Positions 10,901-24,080 are shown, counted from the first letter of the stretch. The stretch: DNA of 64,000 nt from Protula sp. h YS-2021 (GCA_949752745.1 OX457028.1:22490352-22554351); one strand, 5' to 3'. The notes: a model not told the origin generated them from the sequence alone. Made by a program: numbers and translations.

Positions 10901-13900
10901 GCCCACGCGCGCCCTCTCCAGCTCGCTGAGTCGTCACCAGGTATCACGTGACCCGGCTCGCCCCATCCTCTGCTCTCCCGCATCACGTGAAACTGTACTC
11001 GCCTACACGTGCCCCCATGTAGGCATAAGTATGGCGATATCTTATAAAACAGATATCGATGCATGGCGTAGCGGGAGGATGGGGACCGGCGCCACTTCTC
11101 CAGGCCACTTTCCCTTTATCCACTTTTCACTGCATGTCGCACCATACAAATCATCTCGTGTATAGCAAAGTGAAAACCTCCGTATATATGTATTGCCAAA
11201 GTAGATCCTTAAATTTTAAGCATACATTCCAGTAGATTTTAGACGATGGCGATTCCCAACACTACCCGATACAACATACCAATGTCTCCGACGTGTGATT
11301 GACCTGTGATAGTATTTGCCTGCTGTCTTGTTAAACGGGCGTTCTTACATATATGTTTATTCAAAAGAGGAATACATGCATATGACGTTACTTCGTGCAT
11401 TCAGAAACAGAGTCTGTGAACTGAGGAACCGCCGTGAATAAAATGATCTTTTATGCCCTTTAATTAAAAGCTAAAAAAAGTATCGCACGTTAAATGATAA
11501 ATTTTTTTCTTCGAACAAAACGTCGATGTGTGAGATGTTCGTGGTGTAGGCTCTGGCATACCACACCCTTGAAATTACTGTGTTCAAAGTAATTTTTATC
11601 AAATTCAAGTAGGATTATGAAATATGTCATGACTAAGGATTTCTTTTTTGAATAAATATATATATATCAGGTAGTTTAATCTATGTTTCTATTATTAGAA
11701 TCCCATGTAACCGACTCATATTGACCCATAAATCGACAGTGAGAGAGAGCTCGTTAAAACGACAGCTGGGACCAAACCAAATATGTCATTATAAGCGATG
11801 TGTCGTTATAACCGGTAGCTTTAAACACAAAAGCTTGCACCGGTCCACATAATAATGACGATACAAATTATATCCCATGGCGTTATAACGAGGCTTTACT
11901 GTATACATATAACTCGATACGTTTATTAGTGAAAATCGTAATCAGTTATGGCAAACTCTGGAAATACATGTAACCCACACAAAGAAATCTCGGACAAATT
12001 GTTAAATTTATCCAAGATTCCGGTAAGACTGGACAGAGCTCAATTCAATCACATCGACAAAGATTTTTTATGTGTAACTGTATCTCTGTGTGTATTGGTG
12101 TTTTGTACTGGCTGCAGATCAGCACAGTGCTTCCATTTCTTTTCCCTAGGGAGTTGAACCATTCAACGTATGGCAGCAGCACAAGTCTGATTCCTTTGTA
12201 CCTTTTTTCTCAAATGTTTTTTTTTCTTGCATGCAGTATCTTTTGTCTTTTCGAAATTAAAACAAAACACTTCTTTCTTTGTATTAGCCGTGATTTTACA
12301 TTCTTATCCCGGACCATGTTTATATATAGAGTATATCATATTGTGTTTGTTGTGTATTATCTATTGTACGAAAATGCTTTTTAATACCATACATTTTAAG
12401 ACAATAGCCCCTTTTTAACCAAACGCGGAGTGCAGTTGTGAGAGAATCCCCCTTTTTTGGTGGGAAACGATGAGTGCTGAAAGAATATTACCCACCCCCC
12501 CCCCCCCTCCCCCTACCCGAAATTGGCACTCCTAGCGAACCGCGCATGGTTTCAAATTCCCTTTGACTCCCCCTTTCTCCGCGTATTTTGTTTCTTTTGG
12601 GCACGCATGGTAACACATACCTCAAGTGCTCTCCCCCCCCCCCCCCCACCCCCACGCCAACCCAGTTTCAAGAATAATATCTCTTTTTAATACCGCAGTT
12701 ACTTTTCAAAAATTAAAATTAACAGTTATACCGATTTTGGGTTGGTCATTTAAATCAGGTATAGATTTTAGCCAAATCTTTAGGATAGTTTTATAGGTGT
12801 TTTAGTGCAAAATACATCAGGACAGGGAGCCTTGATCAGCGCTTTGAGCTGAGTCTGTGTGTTTCACGTAAGGCCTAGGACTGGTTGTATACCAGAATTT
12901 GTCATTAAAATTTAAAATCCAGCGGAATAACTTCCGTTTTCAAAATGCCAAATGATAGTTTTCGCGAACTTCGTCAAACGAAAGTCTCTGGTTTATGTAT
13001 TTGCGTAATTGTTAAAACAATGTCGTTGAACTGTACATTTTGATATTTCTGTTTACCACCAAAAAAAAAATAATAATAATAATAAAATAAAAAAAAAGAA
13101 AAAGAATTTTTTTCTGTGGTTAGGCGAAAATGTTAGGACTTGACGTTGATGCATGTTAGAAATGTCACTGGTCAGCTTTTTTATCTTGTATTGTTATTTT
13201 ATTTATTTTTTTTTTTTGTGTGTATTGTTTATTTTTATCTTTTATGGTCAAAGTAAACGAGGTATTATGTAAAACATAACAAGTTCAAATGTGAATCAGA
13301 ACTACGTTGTTGTTGCTATTTTTATCCAAACTCGACCTGATACCGACGGCTTTTTTCTTTCATAATATTATTAATTTGCCTTTCCTGAAAATCAAGTTTG
13401 CAGCACGATTTATCCGAAGTAAGCTGTAGTTCTCAGCTTAAAAAACAAATAGCAACTTTACAAAATGGAACATCACGTAGAAATGTTTACGCTTACTTTG
13501 AATGTCAAATATGGGAAGAAATTAATGCTAACATTTGTAAATATGGAGCTTTTTTCTCCAATTTCAGTTTTGAATAAATTTTATCAGTTTCCGTTTTTCC
13601 TGTTTAGTCCTTGTCGTATTTCTAGCTTTTGCTTTTCCTCAGCAAAGCTAAACGCCCTTCTGAATCACTTTAAACGCAAATTTCCATACTGTAGAATTAC
13701 TAGTCAACAATGTGCGTACTGTACTGTGGGAACTGGTGTAAGTTAGCACCAGTAAGGCTTGTTAAGGTAGTGGTACTGAGCGTAGAACGATGTGTTACAG
13801 GCGGAGGAGCCGGCCGAGGATGACATGGATGAAGATCTGGTGGCCAAGGCAGAGAAGGAGTTCTTTGATATCATTGAGCACGAGAGGAAGCTGGAAGAAC

Positions 13901-14606
13901 GCAAGAAGGCGGCCAAGGGCGGAGAGGACGAGGAGAAGAAGGTACCTCCCCCGCCCCCCCCCCCCTCTCCCCCGACATTCAATTCCCGCCATTTTTCATG
14001 TCCATATCGCGTTCAAGTTTTCAGTGTGTGATTCAAGCGAACATAATGTTATCAGGATAGTGTTAGTTTTAAATCTTTCCCATTACTTTAACTTATCACT
14101 GGAATATTTGGAAAATTATTTTCACTGATTTATAAATAGATCTATCAGCGTTTATCTCATATTTGTTACAAATTTATCGCGTTGTTTGCCAAGCAGCTTG
14201 ATCAGATTTCGTTTGAATTTGTTACAGAATGACACAATTGCAGAAGAGGAAGAAGAGGTGAGGAAATTGAATTCTCTTAATTCTTGAAACTTTTTTTTTC
14301 TTGCTTAATATTGGAGAGGGGGGGGGGATTGTTATATGTATTTTCTCAATGAAAAGGCCAATAAATATTTGAAGGAGACTTTTTCCTTTTGATATAGTTT
14401 GCCAAAGGTAAAAATAAAAGCAACGTAATTTTAAAAAAACGGTGTTTTTTTTTTCGTTAAATTGCAATCACGGTATTGTTATTTAACTTGGAAATTATTA
14501 CAATCGGTTATGTTTTAAATGTTTGTAAGTAGCATGCATCAGGAATCCTAAAAACCACTACTTTATGGTGCAGGAAAAGCAGGATGCAGAAAACACAGAG
14601 AAGTAG
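4940..14606 (+). CDS. DNAI2: Dynein axonemal intermediate chain 2, WD-repeat protein (15 coding exons)
   Basis: Exons: 4940-5122, 5683-5844, 6335-6453, 6896-7038, 7414-7527, 7915-8054, 8418-8540, 8745-8968, 9225-9360, 9721-9867, 10314-10406, 10803-10940, 13801-13941, 14228-14257, 14574-14606. All junctions are GT..AG and phases agree, giving 1926 nt and 641 residues (human about 605). The start [15 protein letters not shown] and blocks such as [44 protein letters not shown] and [11 protein letters not shown] are diagnostic for DNAI2. WD40 repeats fill roughly residues 190-480. The tail has a charged coiled segment and an acidic end. The family is an intermediate chain of outer dynein arms in motile cilia, needed for arm assembly. 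Exon 12 encodes an extra 46-residue Ser/Thr/Pro-rich insert not recalled from vertebrates. Confidence 0.95.
10033..10225 (+). repeat. tRNA-head SINE relic in DNAI2 intron 11
   Basis: GGTTAGCTCAGTTAGTTAGA at 10040-10059 matches a tRNA D-arm/A-box. No good B-box or acceptor stem follows, so this is not a tRNA gene. The tail CCCATAGGGTCTTTCGGC (about 10190-10207) resembles CCCATTGCGTCTTTCGGC at 24041-24058, which suggests a shared SINE family. Confidence 0.4.
10941..13800 (+). other. DNAI2 intron 12 (2.86 kb)
   Basis: This is the largest intron of the gene. It holds poly-C tracts near 12492-12510 and 12631-12649, an A-rich/TAA stretch near 13060-13100 and a T-rich tract near 13200. No transposase, reverse transcriptase or extra exon is recognisable. 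Confidence 0.6.
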
Positions 14607-17600
14607 AAATGTCCTCCTTCAAGACCGACCCAATGATGACGACCTGGCTGCGCGGAATTCATGGCGTTACCCATGCGCTGGAGTAACTAACACGGGCTTC
14701 AAGCTGGTGTTTATCTGCTTAGTGACAATAGAAATGATGCTGCATAAAGTAGGAACAGTTTTAACTGCGGGTGTATAGTGTGGTGTTTCGAATGAGCTCC
14801 TGTGCGTGGATAAAGCAGTGTGAATACAGCGCGGCCAAAATGATACGGAATGCATATACAGTGGTGACATTCACTTTGCGTTCTAAGTGAATAGTTGGCG
14901 CTGTAAAACATCGTGAAATTACTTTCGATTGCATATGCGAAATATATATAAAAAAAGTGAACTTTTGGAATCTAACAGCTTTTATTACATTCGTTAGGAA
15001 AAAATTGAGAGCAATAACGTTGAAGTGAAACCAAGTAAAAAGGCTTTAATCAAACTGTAATGAAGTGCAGCCTATCAAAATGTATTTGACACTTTCTTTC
15101 GAATTGTTACCGAATTTTGGGAAGAATTAAGATCAATTATTCATTGTATTGTCTGGTTTCTCAAACAAAATTTAAATAGATTTTATGTGACTGAAATAGG
15201 CAAGTAACGAGTTCGCTTTTATAAGAAAAATGGATTGAGGAACGGCATTTTCGCAATTAGCAGAAAAAGAAAGAAAATGAGAGAACAAATACAGACCTGG
15301 GCAGAGACTTTCCGCAGAATTACAAACGAAATTTAATTTTTTACATTCTTTTTATTCTGTCCGATTTCAGAATACAGCCCATGATCATTTTCGGAGAGTA
15401 AATAAAATAATACGATTTCACTAAAATATTGATTAAAACTCCAAACTTGCCAGGACTTATTTTCTTTAGGCGAGATCAGACGATGCCAGATTGTTATACT
15501 GTGTACTTTTTCCTTTGTTATGTCACAATTTGTTATACCATTGAAATAAATTGTTCAAGCTTATTTATTATAATAAAGCAAAGAATAAGTCTTCTTTTTC
15601 TCGTTCTAAGTTAGTTCTAATGTCATTGGTTGAAAATTTTGCTCTCTGTGGCGGCGAGTGCAAACAGATTTTTTGTTTAATGTTTGAACGAATCCGTTAC
15701 TGCAGTTTCACAACTCCACCTCTGCCCCCCCCCCCCCCCCACATCCCCCTATGCTAGAGTTTTGTTGACTCCCTTTCCTCTACTTTTCATTTTGTTGTGG
15801 ATCCAAAATGCAAACGTACGGCGTTTTTTATTGGCTTGGATGATTTTGTTTAGATTTATAAGGTCGCACAACTTCTTATTGCATTGCATTCAACATTGAG
15901 CGTGTTGGGGATAAATAAAAAATAAATAAATAAATAAATAAAAATGCAGAAAAAATCTATTGCGTTGCTTTGCAATAAGCCAATTTCAAATTGACGGCCA
16001 GGAAGTCTTAAACAGTGAAAAACATCGATATCATTTTCAAAGTGCAAGTCCCCCTTCAGTTTTGAAATGACTCTCCAAACTTATTAGAAAGCTGCCCCAG
16101 GGAAGTCAGACGTGATGTATTGCGTTTTAGATCACCCCCCACCCTCCCCCCAAAAAAAAAATCGATTTGTTTGACCTAACATTTCTATTGTAAGTTGTTT
16201 CTTTGAATCGTTTGAACTTTTTCTGGTATTGAAATATGAGTGCCGAAGGCAGTTAAAGAATAAATTTCAGTACTTTTTCTGCCTTCCACGTTAACTTAAA
16301 AATTTGATGCACTGTGTATTTTATACACTTTAACACTTTTTCCACTCGAAATTCTGATAAATAAGAGAGTAAAAGAGATAAAAGCAAAGCCATGTTTCTT
16401 TTCATTTTGTTTTTACTTAGAGACACAACGTTACAAAGGACAAAAACTGTCAGTCACTTGGTGTCTATAATAGAGTGGTTTCACTGTTTATAAATGCTTG
16501 TTCTCAGGAAAAAAATCAGAGAATTTGACAACGTGAAAATGTGTGGACAACTGTTACTGGTTAATATTTATCCTTTAAAGCCACGCCAATTTATGTAATA
16601 TTAAAACATCGACACATACCAAATTAGTTTTATTACATCTGAAGTAAACGCAGATGACATCGACAAACCTTCCACCAACACGACCAGCTTTCCCCGACAC
16701 GATTTTTTCTTGTGCGATGCGGCTACAGCTTAGAAATGTACGAAACCGTTTTCAAATGAACACTGCGGATGTTTATAAGTACTCCGGCTAATTTTTGTTG
16801 ATCAGTTATTGACCTAGCTGCCATTTATATTGACCGCAATTCAGGATTTTAATATTCTGTCATACAATACAATACGATTAGTCTAAAATAACAGTTAAAA
16901 AATGGAACGCGCAGCAACATATAGTGTCCACATAATATAAGTCCTTAACTTTCATAAGAGCTGCTCTTTCGGGTGGAAAAGAGGGTGTTTTCTGTGGCAG
17001 GCTGTCCCGCTGGACGTCCCCTCCCCCACCGCACATATTCAGGAACAGTCCCCAAATCTAACCCGTACTCACCCCACATCGAACCTTTTCAACTGTCCCA
17101 ATTCCGATATGTCCTCTAAAAATTATGAAAAAAGAAAATGATGAGAAAGTACAACGGTATATGATGTGCAAAGATGAAGTCTGCTCTTGCACGTTTCATA
17201 TCTACGATGACAGCTGCTATATTTCTCCCTGAGAGTTTCTGGCCACAGGCCGGACAAACAACACCATAAGTAAGTAACAAGCACGACTTAAACATTTTGA
17301 GAGATCGAAGATTTTAAATCTTTTCTGGTAACAGTTTTCGCTGGAATTCCCTCAAAAAGCTAACATATTCAAAATAAGCTAAAGCTGAAATATTAATTGG
17401 CCTGGCCAGTCATAACGTTAAGCTATGTTTTAAGACGTGATTTATTTTTAGAAAAAATTAGTTCTTTTGTTCAACCGACTGTACAGTATTTCACCGCTGA
17501 CTGTCTTCGTTGTAGAGACATTTGACGTCACTGGGCGGTTACACCTGTTTACCACGTATACACCCGACTGGTGACCAATTGTTACGTCACTCATCGATTA

Positions 17601-18014
17601 CACGCTAGTTGATCCCTTAACCATCAAAGACCAGTGCTACGTGCGACAACGATTTCGTGGTTCACACGTGAAACAAGTTATGGAAACAGCCAAGTAGACA
17701 GCCATTCGCCAAATCACACTTTCAGGAAGGTCTTGAAAATTTTAGATGCCAGTTATGTTTGAATTGCAAGGAAATGATAAAAATGAAAAAATAAATATCT
17801 CATTATATGAGCGATTTTCAACTCTTGTTTTTAAACATCCCTCTGAGTTTTTGAAATTGTTTCTGATTTCATTCTGCATCTTTAAAACTTCTTGTTTCTT
17901 CAATACATCTCCAAATAAAATAGAGTTCTTAATTCCTCTTTTTTTCAATTTAAATACCATTTGTATGCTGCAGAAATACACGATGGTTTTCCAAAAATTT
18001 TGAGTGTGATTTGG
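14607..18014. other. Intergenic region between convergent DNAI2 and LSM11
   Basis: The DNAI2 3'-UTR should lie at the start; the first AATAAA is at 15401-15406, with more at about 15544 and 15572. The rest contains simple repeats (poly-C near 15726-15740, (AAAT)n near 15915-15945, a C-rich tract near 16135-16150). No gene is supported; small open frames here lack similarity or codon structure. Confidence 0.5.
15401..15406 (+). other. DNAI2: Candidate DNAI2 polyadenylation signal
   Basis: This is the first canonical AATAAA after the DNAI2 stop codon, about 795 nt downstream. It is inferred from the motif only. Confidence 0.4.
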
Positions 18015-18020
18015 TTTATT
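18015..18020 (-). other. LSM11: Candidate LSM11 polyadenylation signal
   Basis: TTTATT on the plus strand reads AATAAA on the minus strand, about 135 nt past the LSM11 stop codon. Confidence 0.5.
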
Positions 18021-18155
18021 TCGGGTAAGACAGCCCAAGTCTTAAGTCGATTGCACTCCGACTGCAGACGGCTAAACCAGAAGGCACGACGCAACAATAA
18101 GACGATACATTATATTAGCTTTTCTCTGCTATTTAAAAATAAATTCTGGTCAAAT

Positions 18156-21100
18156 TCACTGAACTAATGAAATCATAACAACATTATCGCCCCTGATGAA
18201 TAACTGATTCACGTGTCTACACAACACATCCTCCATGGGGACAGCAGAATCCTCCTCTTCTTGTGTGAAGTCATTGTCTTGATCCTTTAGATGAGGGCGT
18301 CTCGAAAATTCCTCAGTTTCAAATCCTTGTTCATGTTCCGTATTATGATCACTTTTGTTTGAGCTGGTCATGGATATTTTACCTCGGCTGGGCCGCGACT
18401 TCTCGAACGATTTACTTGACTGAACTGCAGATTTCATGCTTTGTCTGGTGTCCTTCTTAGAGCCAGCTCTCGACTCCCTTTCCCTGGATTTACTTCGTGA
18501 TTTCTGTCTGGATTTCGGCTTGTCAGTGCCTCTTTCTTCAGACCCGCTCCGCGGATGCCTTTGCTTTGATTTATCTCTTTCCCTCCACTTTAGATTTCTC
18601 TCGTCAGACCTAGCCGTTATCTCTCTCCCCTTATCTCTCTTCTCTCTCCCCCTGTCCCTCAAATCGACCCTGTCATGTCCGTAATTCCCTTTTCTTTCGC
18701 AAGAGCGTCCTCTAGCCCTGTCTTTGGAGGCTTCCGAGTGCCTACGGGTTTTTCTTGCCCACGGTGACCTGTGTGAATTATGATCATCTCTGTCTGCGGA
18801 CCTCTCGCGGTCACCCCTCTCTCTGGACTTGTCGCGGCCACCTCTGTCTTTGGGCCTATCACCTCGATCACGGGACTTATCCCGCAGTCTCTCCGACCTC
18901 TCTCTTGACTTACTCCGCCGGCCTGAATACTCTCGCTCACGGCGCTCTCTGCTCCTCAACGATCCACGCGTAGCATGTGCCTTCTCTTCACTGTTATCGT
19001 GTTTTATCCTTTCTCTATTGTGTCTATTCTGGAGGATTTTTTGGCGAAGATCGAAAGATGCTCTGGAGTCCTTTTGTTTTGAAGAGTCTGATATATTACC
19101 CTCGCAACCTGAATCCGACTCTGCGCACACAGACTTTTCTTTGATATGTTTTCTCCTGACAATGTCTTTTCGTCGACTGGATGGTTCCTTCTCACTCGGT
19201 GGCTTCGAATGATCCGGCGCATTTCCGTCACAGCTCGAGTCAGACTCTGTTTGTGTATGTGCCCTAGCCATTCTGACGTCATGTCTTTCGCTGACGATAC
19301 TGTCGTGCCGTTGCTCAGCAGTGTCGCTTTCTTCACAACTATCTTCACCAGACGACGACAGTGTGCTGAGCTCCTTCTTCAACTTATTCAGCAGTCCGAG
19401 TAATTCTTCTTCGTCTTGCGGGAGCTCTTCGTCTGTATCGCTTCCAGTCTGATCGCTCTCTTCACTGTACGTTTCCTCGGTTTCAAATTCATCAAACTCA
19501 TTACCAGCCGAAAAGATTTCAATTTCGGCTTCTGGTTCATTCACCTGACACGCCGCCGTCTCGTTTTCCTGGGACTCGCCTGAAGAGCTCGAGTCGTGCG
19601 CGCCGTCAAGCTGAGGCGCGCTGTCCGCACGACCCGCGCGACTGCTGCCACCACTCTCGGGCGCCTCCTCGCCTATCTGTAGAGTTGTGTGTAGCCGCGC
19701 GCTGATGTTGTCGCTTCTATCTGCACAAGTAGATTCTCCCGTGACACTACCCATTGGATTCTTGTCCTGTTAAAAAAGTGAAGTTCAATATTTTTTGGCA
19801 ACGTCTGTTTATAAATTCTCCTTATATTTTATTTTTTCCGGTGAGCAGTTGATTAAAGTTTTTGTGCAGGTGTTACGGAATTTGCTGATAACAGTCAGGG
19901 CCTAAAAATAACTTCTTTCAACACCTGCCGGTCGGACAGGCAGTATTAGAGATCTGCCTGCCTTAACACAGCCTTTACCTGCCCGACCACCAAACCCCTC
20001 CACCTATTTCAAGCCCTTCTCCTGCCCCCCTCCCCCTCCCCAATTTCTAATCACCTGGAAAGTAACTTGGAACTGAAATAATAAAAAAGAAACTTTTGCT
20101 TAAGTTACCACTTTTATTCTTCACGACAATGTCGCCGATGTCTCTATATCAGTGGGTCATCTTTTCACCTCTGCTATGTCGTTCACCATTCCACCCCCCT
20201 CCCTCCCCACCGCCAGAAAATCACCTGCCCGGTCGGACAGGTAAGGGTCCGTTCATATCTGCTCGAGATTTTACATGCCCAGGTAGATCGGGCAGTCCTT
20301 AATGTAAAGCCCTGAAAGGTAATGTGGTATCCACAGTCATGAGTAGTTAAAGCAGCTGTAAGGCCTTTGCTCTATTACAATATCAGTGATTGGTACAGAA
20401 GCTTTCTCATTCCCAGTTCTGTCATAAATCTTGTACAAGGGGTTATTTATTGGGGCTAGTATTTTTTTTTTTGCTCAAATTTTGCCATGTAATTTTATTA
20501 AATCGTAACTGAATACCACACAAGAATCATTTGAAAAAAATCCAAAAAAAACGGCTTAATTTATATTCCTTAGCACTCTCACTATACCCGTTACTACAGT
20601 ACCTTAATTAACTGTTTTCGTACCCTATCAATATTTTATAATGGATTTTGGAACGCAGCGATACTGGATTTCGGACCGCACTGAAAATCATTCTTAAGAG
20701 AAAACTTTGGTCCCGAATCTGTGTGAAACCTTGAGACAATCGTCCTCATATTCTAGAGAAAATACAAACTAACTTTGACAAAATGACAACTTTGCAGTCG
20801 TATTTTTTTAAGCTGAAAAACATTCCCAATAAGTTACAGCTTCATGAGATCACCTTTACCGCCGTCTCGGGAGGTTATCTAAAAACAAAATGGCCACCTT
20901 TCAGGTTTTCGAATCTGGTTTAACACTACTGCCGAGCAAGTCGTTTTTCTTTACATCTTTCAATGTGAATCGCTTAAGTGGTTTTCGAGATGCCGTCCTT
21001 ACAAAATTAGGGTAACGGAAGACGAACGGTCGCACGGAATGGAAGACACAAACCATGGGGATAGCAATAACCCACTTCGGCCGATTGTTGGCCGAGACCC

Positions 21101-22114
21101 CGCAAAACTGTTTTAGTGGAAATCTCCCCATATGTTATTAAATCATTAGTGCGTAAGTACCAGGTTTTAGGCTCTCGTCTGCTTCTTTTGCATGACGTCT
21201 TCCAACCAGACAAGTACATTGTTTATTAAAATAACTTGAATTGTGATCTCTTTTTTATTACCGTTACATTTCATTACCCTGCTTAACACCTTCTGTCCGT
21301 AACAATTTAAATGATGCCTTTAATACTGATATGTTCTCATTTACCTTTTTCTTTCTGTTTCTCTTTCGTTTCTTTCTCACAGATGTTTTCTCTCGCCGTA
21401 AACATCTTGGATTTCTGTACACTTCATCCACATCACACATTGCCTTTAGAAATAAACAAATTCTACGTGTTCGCCCTTTGCTTTAAAAAAACCCCCGAAA
21501 ACCTACCCATTGAATATACTCAATAAAGATGCTCTTTGAAACGAGTATAAGTTATAACCAATCCACCGTCGTGGGAATGATAATAAATCAAAGAGGAAGT
21601 CAAACATGATAGTAAAATCGTGACGAGTAAATGAGCGCTGACCAAATGATTTCCACCGGAACATAATCTCGTGAACACATGGGACTAAGGGCGAGCCCGA
21701 GTAGGGTCAATTTATAGAATTCGAATTCACAAAAGGACTAGCGACAAGCTGTCTTGGCGACAGCAACACTAGCAGAAAATCGCCCAGGTGCGAATTATGC
21801 TGTGCTGATTGTATACAGAAATTATTGCTACCGTTTGATGCATTTGTTTGTGTGTGTGTGTGATTTTGGGCATCAACCCTGTCTTTACAAAAGAGAAGTG
21901 ACACTCTTTGAACACTGCTTTTAACTGACAATAATAATACATGTTCTAAAATAATGCAGCATTTTGCTCACCATGTTAAAATGCTTGTCATAAGCTACGA
22001 CATAACCGGTACATATGCCCCTCACGTGATTAAAGCTGCGCGTCCACACGCGGACTCTCAGGTGTTCATCCATGCTGCGGTGCAGTAGGCTAAACGGGCC
22101 AACGCTCAGCTCTT
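18156..22114 (-). CDS. LSM11: U7 snRNA-associated Sm-like protein LSm11, 5' exon(s) missing
   Basis: Minus-strand exons: 22114-21972, 21443-21345, 19766-18156 (stop at 18158-18156). The junctions are GT..AG and in frame. The first visible exon carries the Sm1 motif (GPFSLLHR, then RGICTGYVVAYDKHFNMV). The next starts AMCDVDEVYRNP, matching the conserved DVDE segment after Sm1. The last exon ends with an Sm2-type motif, HVNQLFIRGDNVVMISLVQ, at the very C-terminus, as in LSm11. LSm11 replaces SmD2 in the U7 snRNP, which cleaves replication-dependent histone pre-mRNA in the nucleus. The Sm1-Sm2 linker here is over 500 residues (about 140 in human): first acidic, then rich in RS, RD and RE dipeptides. 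The N-terminal exon was sought up to 25.78 kb and not recognised. Confidence 0.88.
19896..20316. mobile_element. MITE with imperfect TIRs and GGTCGGACAGG hairpins
   Basis: The left end CAGGGCCTAAAAATAA matches, inverted and imperfectly, the right end TAATGTAAAGCCCTG. Inside each end lie hairpin motifs of the type CCTGCCGGTCGGACAGG (19923 and 20226). No transposase is present. It lies in the LSM11 intron between 19767 and 21344. The superfamily is not determined. Confidence 0.5.
20890..21230. repeat. Degenerate dispersed repeat in LSM11 intron
   Basis: The segment around 21020-21110 (GGGATAGCAATAACCCACTTCGGCCGATTG in two pieces) resembles the GGCCGATAGCAACAACC / GGCCGAGGGC block near 22405-22445. 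The frame through it has no recognised domain. I take it as an old transposon fragment. Confidence 0.35.
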
Positions 22115-22254
22115 CTGCAAGAAAAAATAAAAATACGTAAGTCAATAAGAGGTCAAAACGTAGGCATCGGAGATGCAGAGCCCTCAGCCAATAGGAGTGA
22201 CATCACTGTGGGCGAGTTACCTTTTTGAGATATCGCCGGGACAACATAAAGTTT

Positions 22255-22452
22255 AAAGTGTGACGGACGGACATTTGAGAAATTGAACCCCCCGTTGCAC
22301 ATCTACACTATATATACCTTCTTTCTATAAGGTTTGATGAAGATCCGATGAATAGTTTTTGCGATATCGCCCGGACAAAAAACTTTACGGACAGACAGAC
22401 AGACGGGCCGATAGCAACAACCTTCAGTCAATATTGGCCGAGGGCTAAAAAG
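22255..22452. repeat. GACGGAC-type repeat with GGCCGA ending
   Basis: GTGACGGACGGACATT near 22259 and ACGGACAGACAGACAGACGG near 22387 flank a block ending in GGCCGAGGGCTAAAAA. It has the same build (GACGGAC tract then inverted GGCC/GGCC terminus) as elements at 58.5, 59.6, 60.4, 62.2 and 63.0 kb. Confidence 0.5.
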
Positions 22453-23984
22453 CGAAGCGTATATGCACGCATTAAGAATGCCGAAACCCTTATACACGGA
22501 CTATGTGACCCGAAATAAACGTTGTGACCTTCACACATGATCTTTGTAGCAAGGAGCCGAAATGCCTGTGTACACACAGGCTGTCCCACAGGGTTGCATA
22601 CCGGCCGTAAAAAAACCGTTTTTTATTAAATCACAGAATATTTCGAACCTTTTCCTCTTTACTGGTCCGCCATGTTGTCTTTACTACACCCTGGCCATAA
22701 CGGCCCTAAGACTCTCAAATTTCGCACAATTATAGCACTTGATCTGATCTGAAGTTATGCACCTCGCTTCATGTTTTCGCCTTTGTTTTCATTTTCAGGA
22801 TTAACATGTGAAGCAAGAAACAGTAATTTTTTTTATCAAGAAATGACATGCTTAACTTCTGCAGCAGCATTTGCGAACAAGCCTCTTGCACCCGCCAACA
22901 GCCACACTGCATTAAATGATGTGTGCTTTATTTGCATAAGCCAAATACGCTGAGCACAGAGAAATGCCTGTGTTGGTTGTACAAGAACGACGCGTGGATG
23001 CAAAGTCCTACCTGGTCATTTTAAATACACTGAATGTTTACGTGCGTTTTCAGCTTGAGTTACACGCTATTCTTGGTGAAGGTCGTGGGGAGGAGGAGGG
23101 TGCCGTTTCACAGAGTTAGAGAGGAAGTAGCAAAGCTGCGTCTTTTTCTCTAGAAAGGTTTCGAACTTGCAAAAAAAATCTTAGAAACGTTTCTGAAGCT
23201 GAAAAATTGTCTGGTCTGTAAAGGAAAAGCAAATCAAAATCAGGGGAAATTTTTTTTTTAAATTATACTCGGAGAAAGTGATTTTAAAAATATTATTTTG
23301 CCAAGTGTTTAATATTTCTATACATTGTTATAGTGCAGATTTTTAACTTACAAGATAGTTAATAATGAGTAATGGGATAAAAGATGATAATCAATGAACT
23401 GAATGAAAATTCGTTATTTTCCATAATCTGGATAAAAATATCAATACTGAAAACAAGTTGGACACACTGCAACATGCACCAAGTATGGATAAAACGGTAC
23501 GAAACCGTCGGGGAAATTGACTTTTTATTAAAAAAATCGAAAGGAATTTACCCAAAATCGATTTTTTTTAATCTCTCATCCCCCACTCCTAAAAAAAAAA
23601 ACACAAGCCCAGTAGACACCACAGTGGGCAAATTTCTACCAAAAGTTGGGAGGCCAGCAGCCTAAAACTGTTTGAGAAACGCACGTATATTTCAAGGCAT
23701 ACCGCTACAATACTTGGCATTACTGCTTATTCGTAAACAGAGGCTATCTGACAGCGCGTCACTGGACGGCATTGTGAAGACACCAAATCATTCATACTTT
23801 TCATTCGTGTCAAGACGTTTCTCTTTTCCTTCCGAGGCTTATAAGTCAGCGTATTAGCTGGATTCCACTTAATTCTGTGCTCCTCCATCGTTGCGCCGGA
23901 ATACAGCTTCTAAAACAAACAGCGGTGGCCGACTTAGTCGCATTCCAAAAGATGAGCTAAAACGGCCTTTACCAACCTGTTCTA

Positions 23985-24080
23985 TATGTCTTAGCCAGGC
24001 AGATTTAATGGGTGAGATCACCTGTTACAGAATTATTGCCCATTGCGTCTTTCGGCCATCCTTTTTAAAATAATTCCGGA
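23985..24080 (+). repeat. SINE-tail-like fragment
   Basis: The block ending CCCATTGCGTCTTTCGGCCA matches the tail of the tRNA-head relic at 10.2 kb. No promoter head is recognisable in this copy. Confidence 0.35.

Noticed and set aside
18436..19403. Plus-strand open frames of 70-130 residues across 18.4-19.4 kb
   Set aside because: They are antisense shadows of the long repetitive Arg/Ser-coding LSM11 exon, and carry no domain of their own.
18156..19754. Stand-alone SR/RS splicing factor starting at the ATG at 19754
   Set aside because: An acceptor site lies just upstream of that ATG, the frame continues 12 nt upstream into it, and the end is the LSm11 Sm2 motif. It is an internal-start artefact of the LSM11 last exon.
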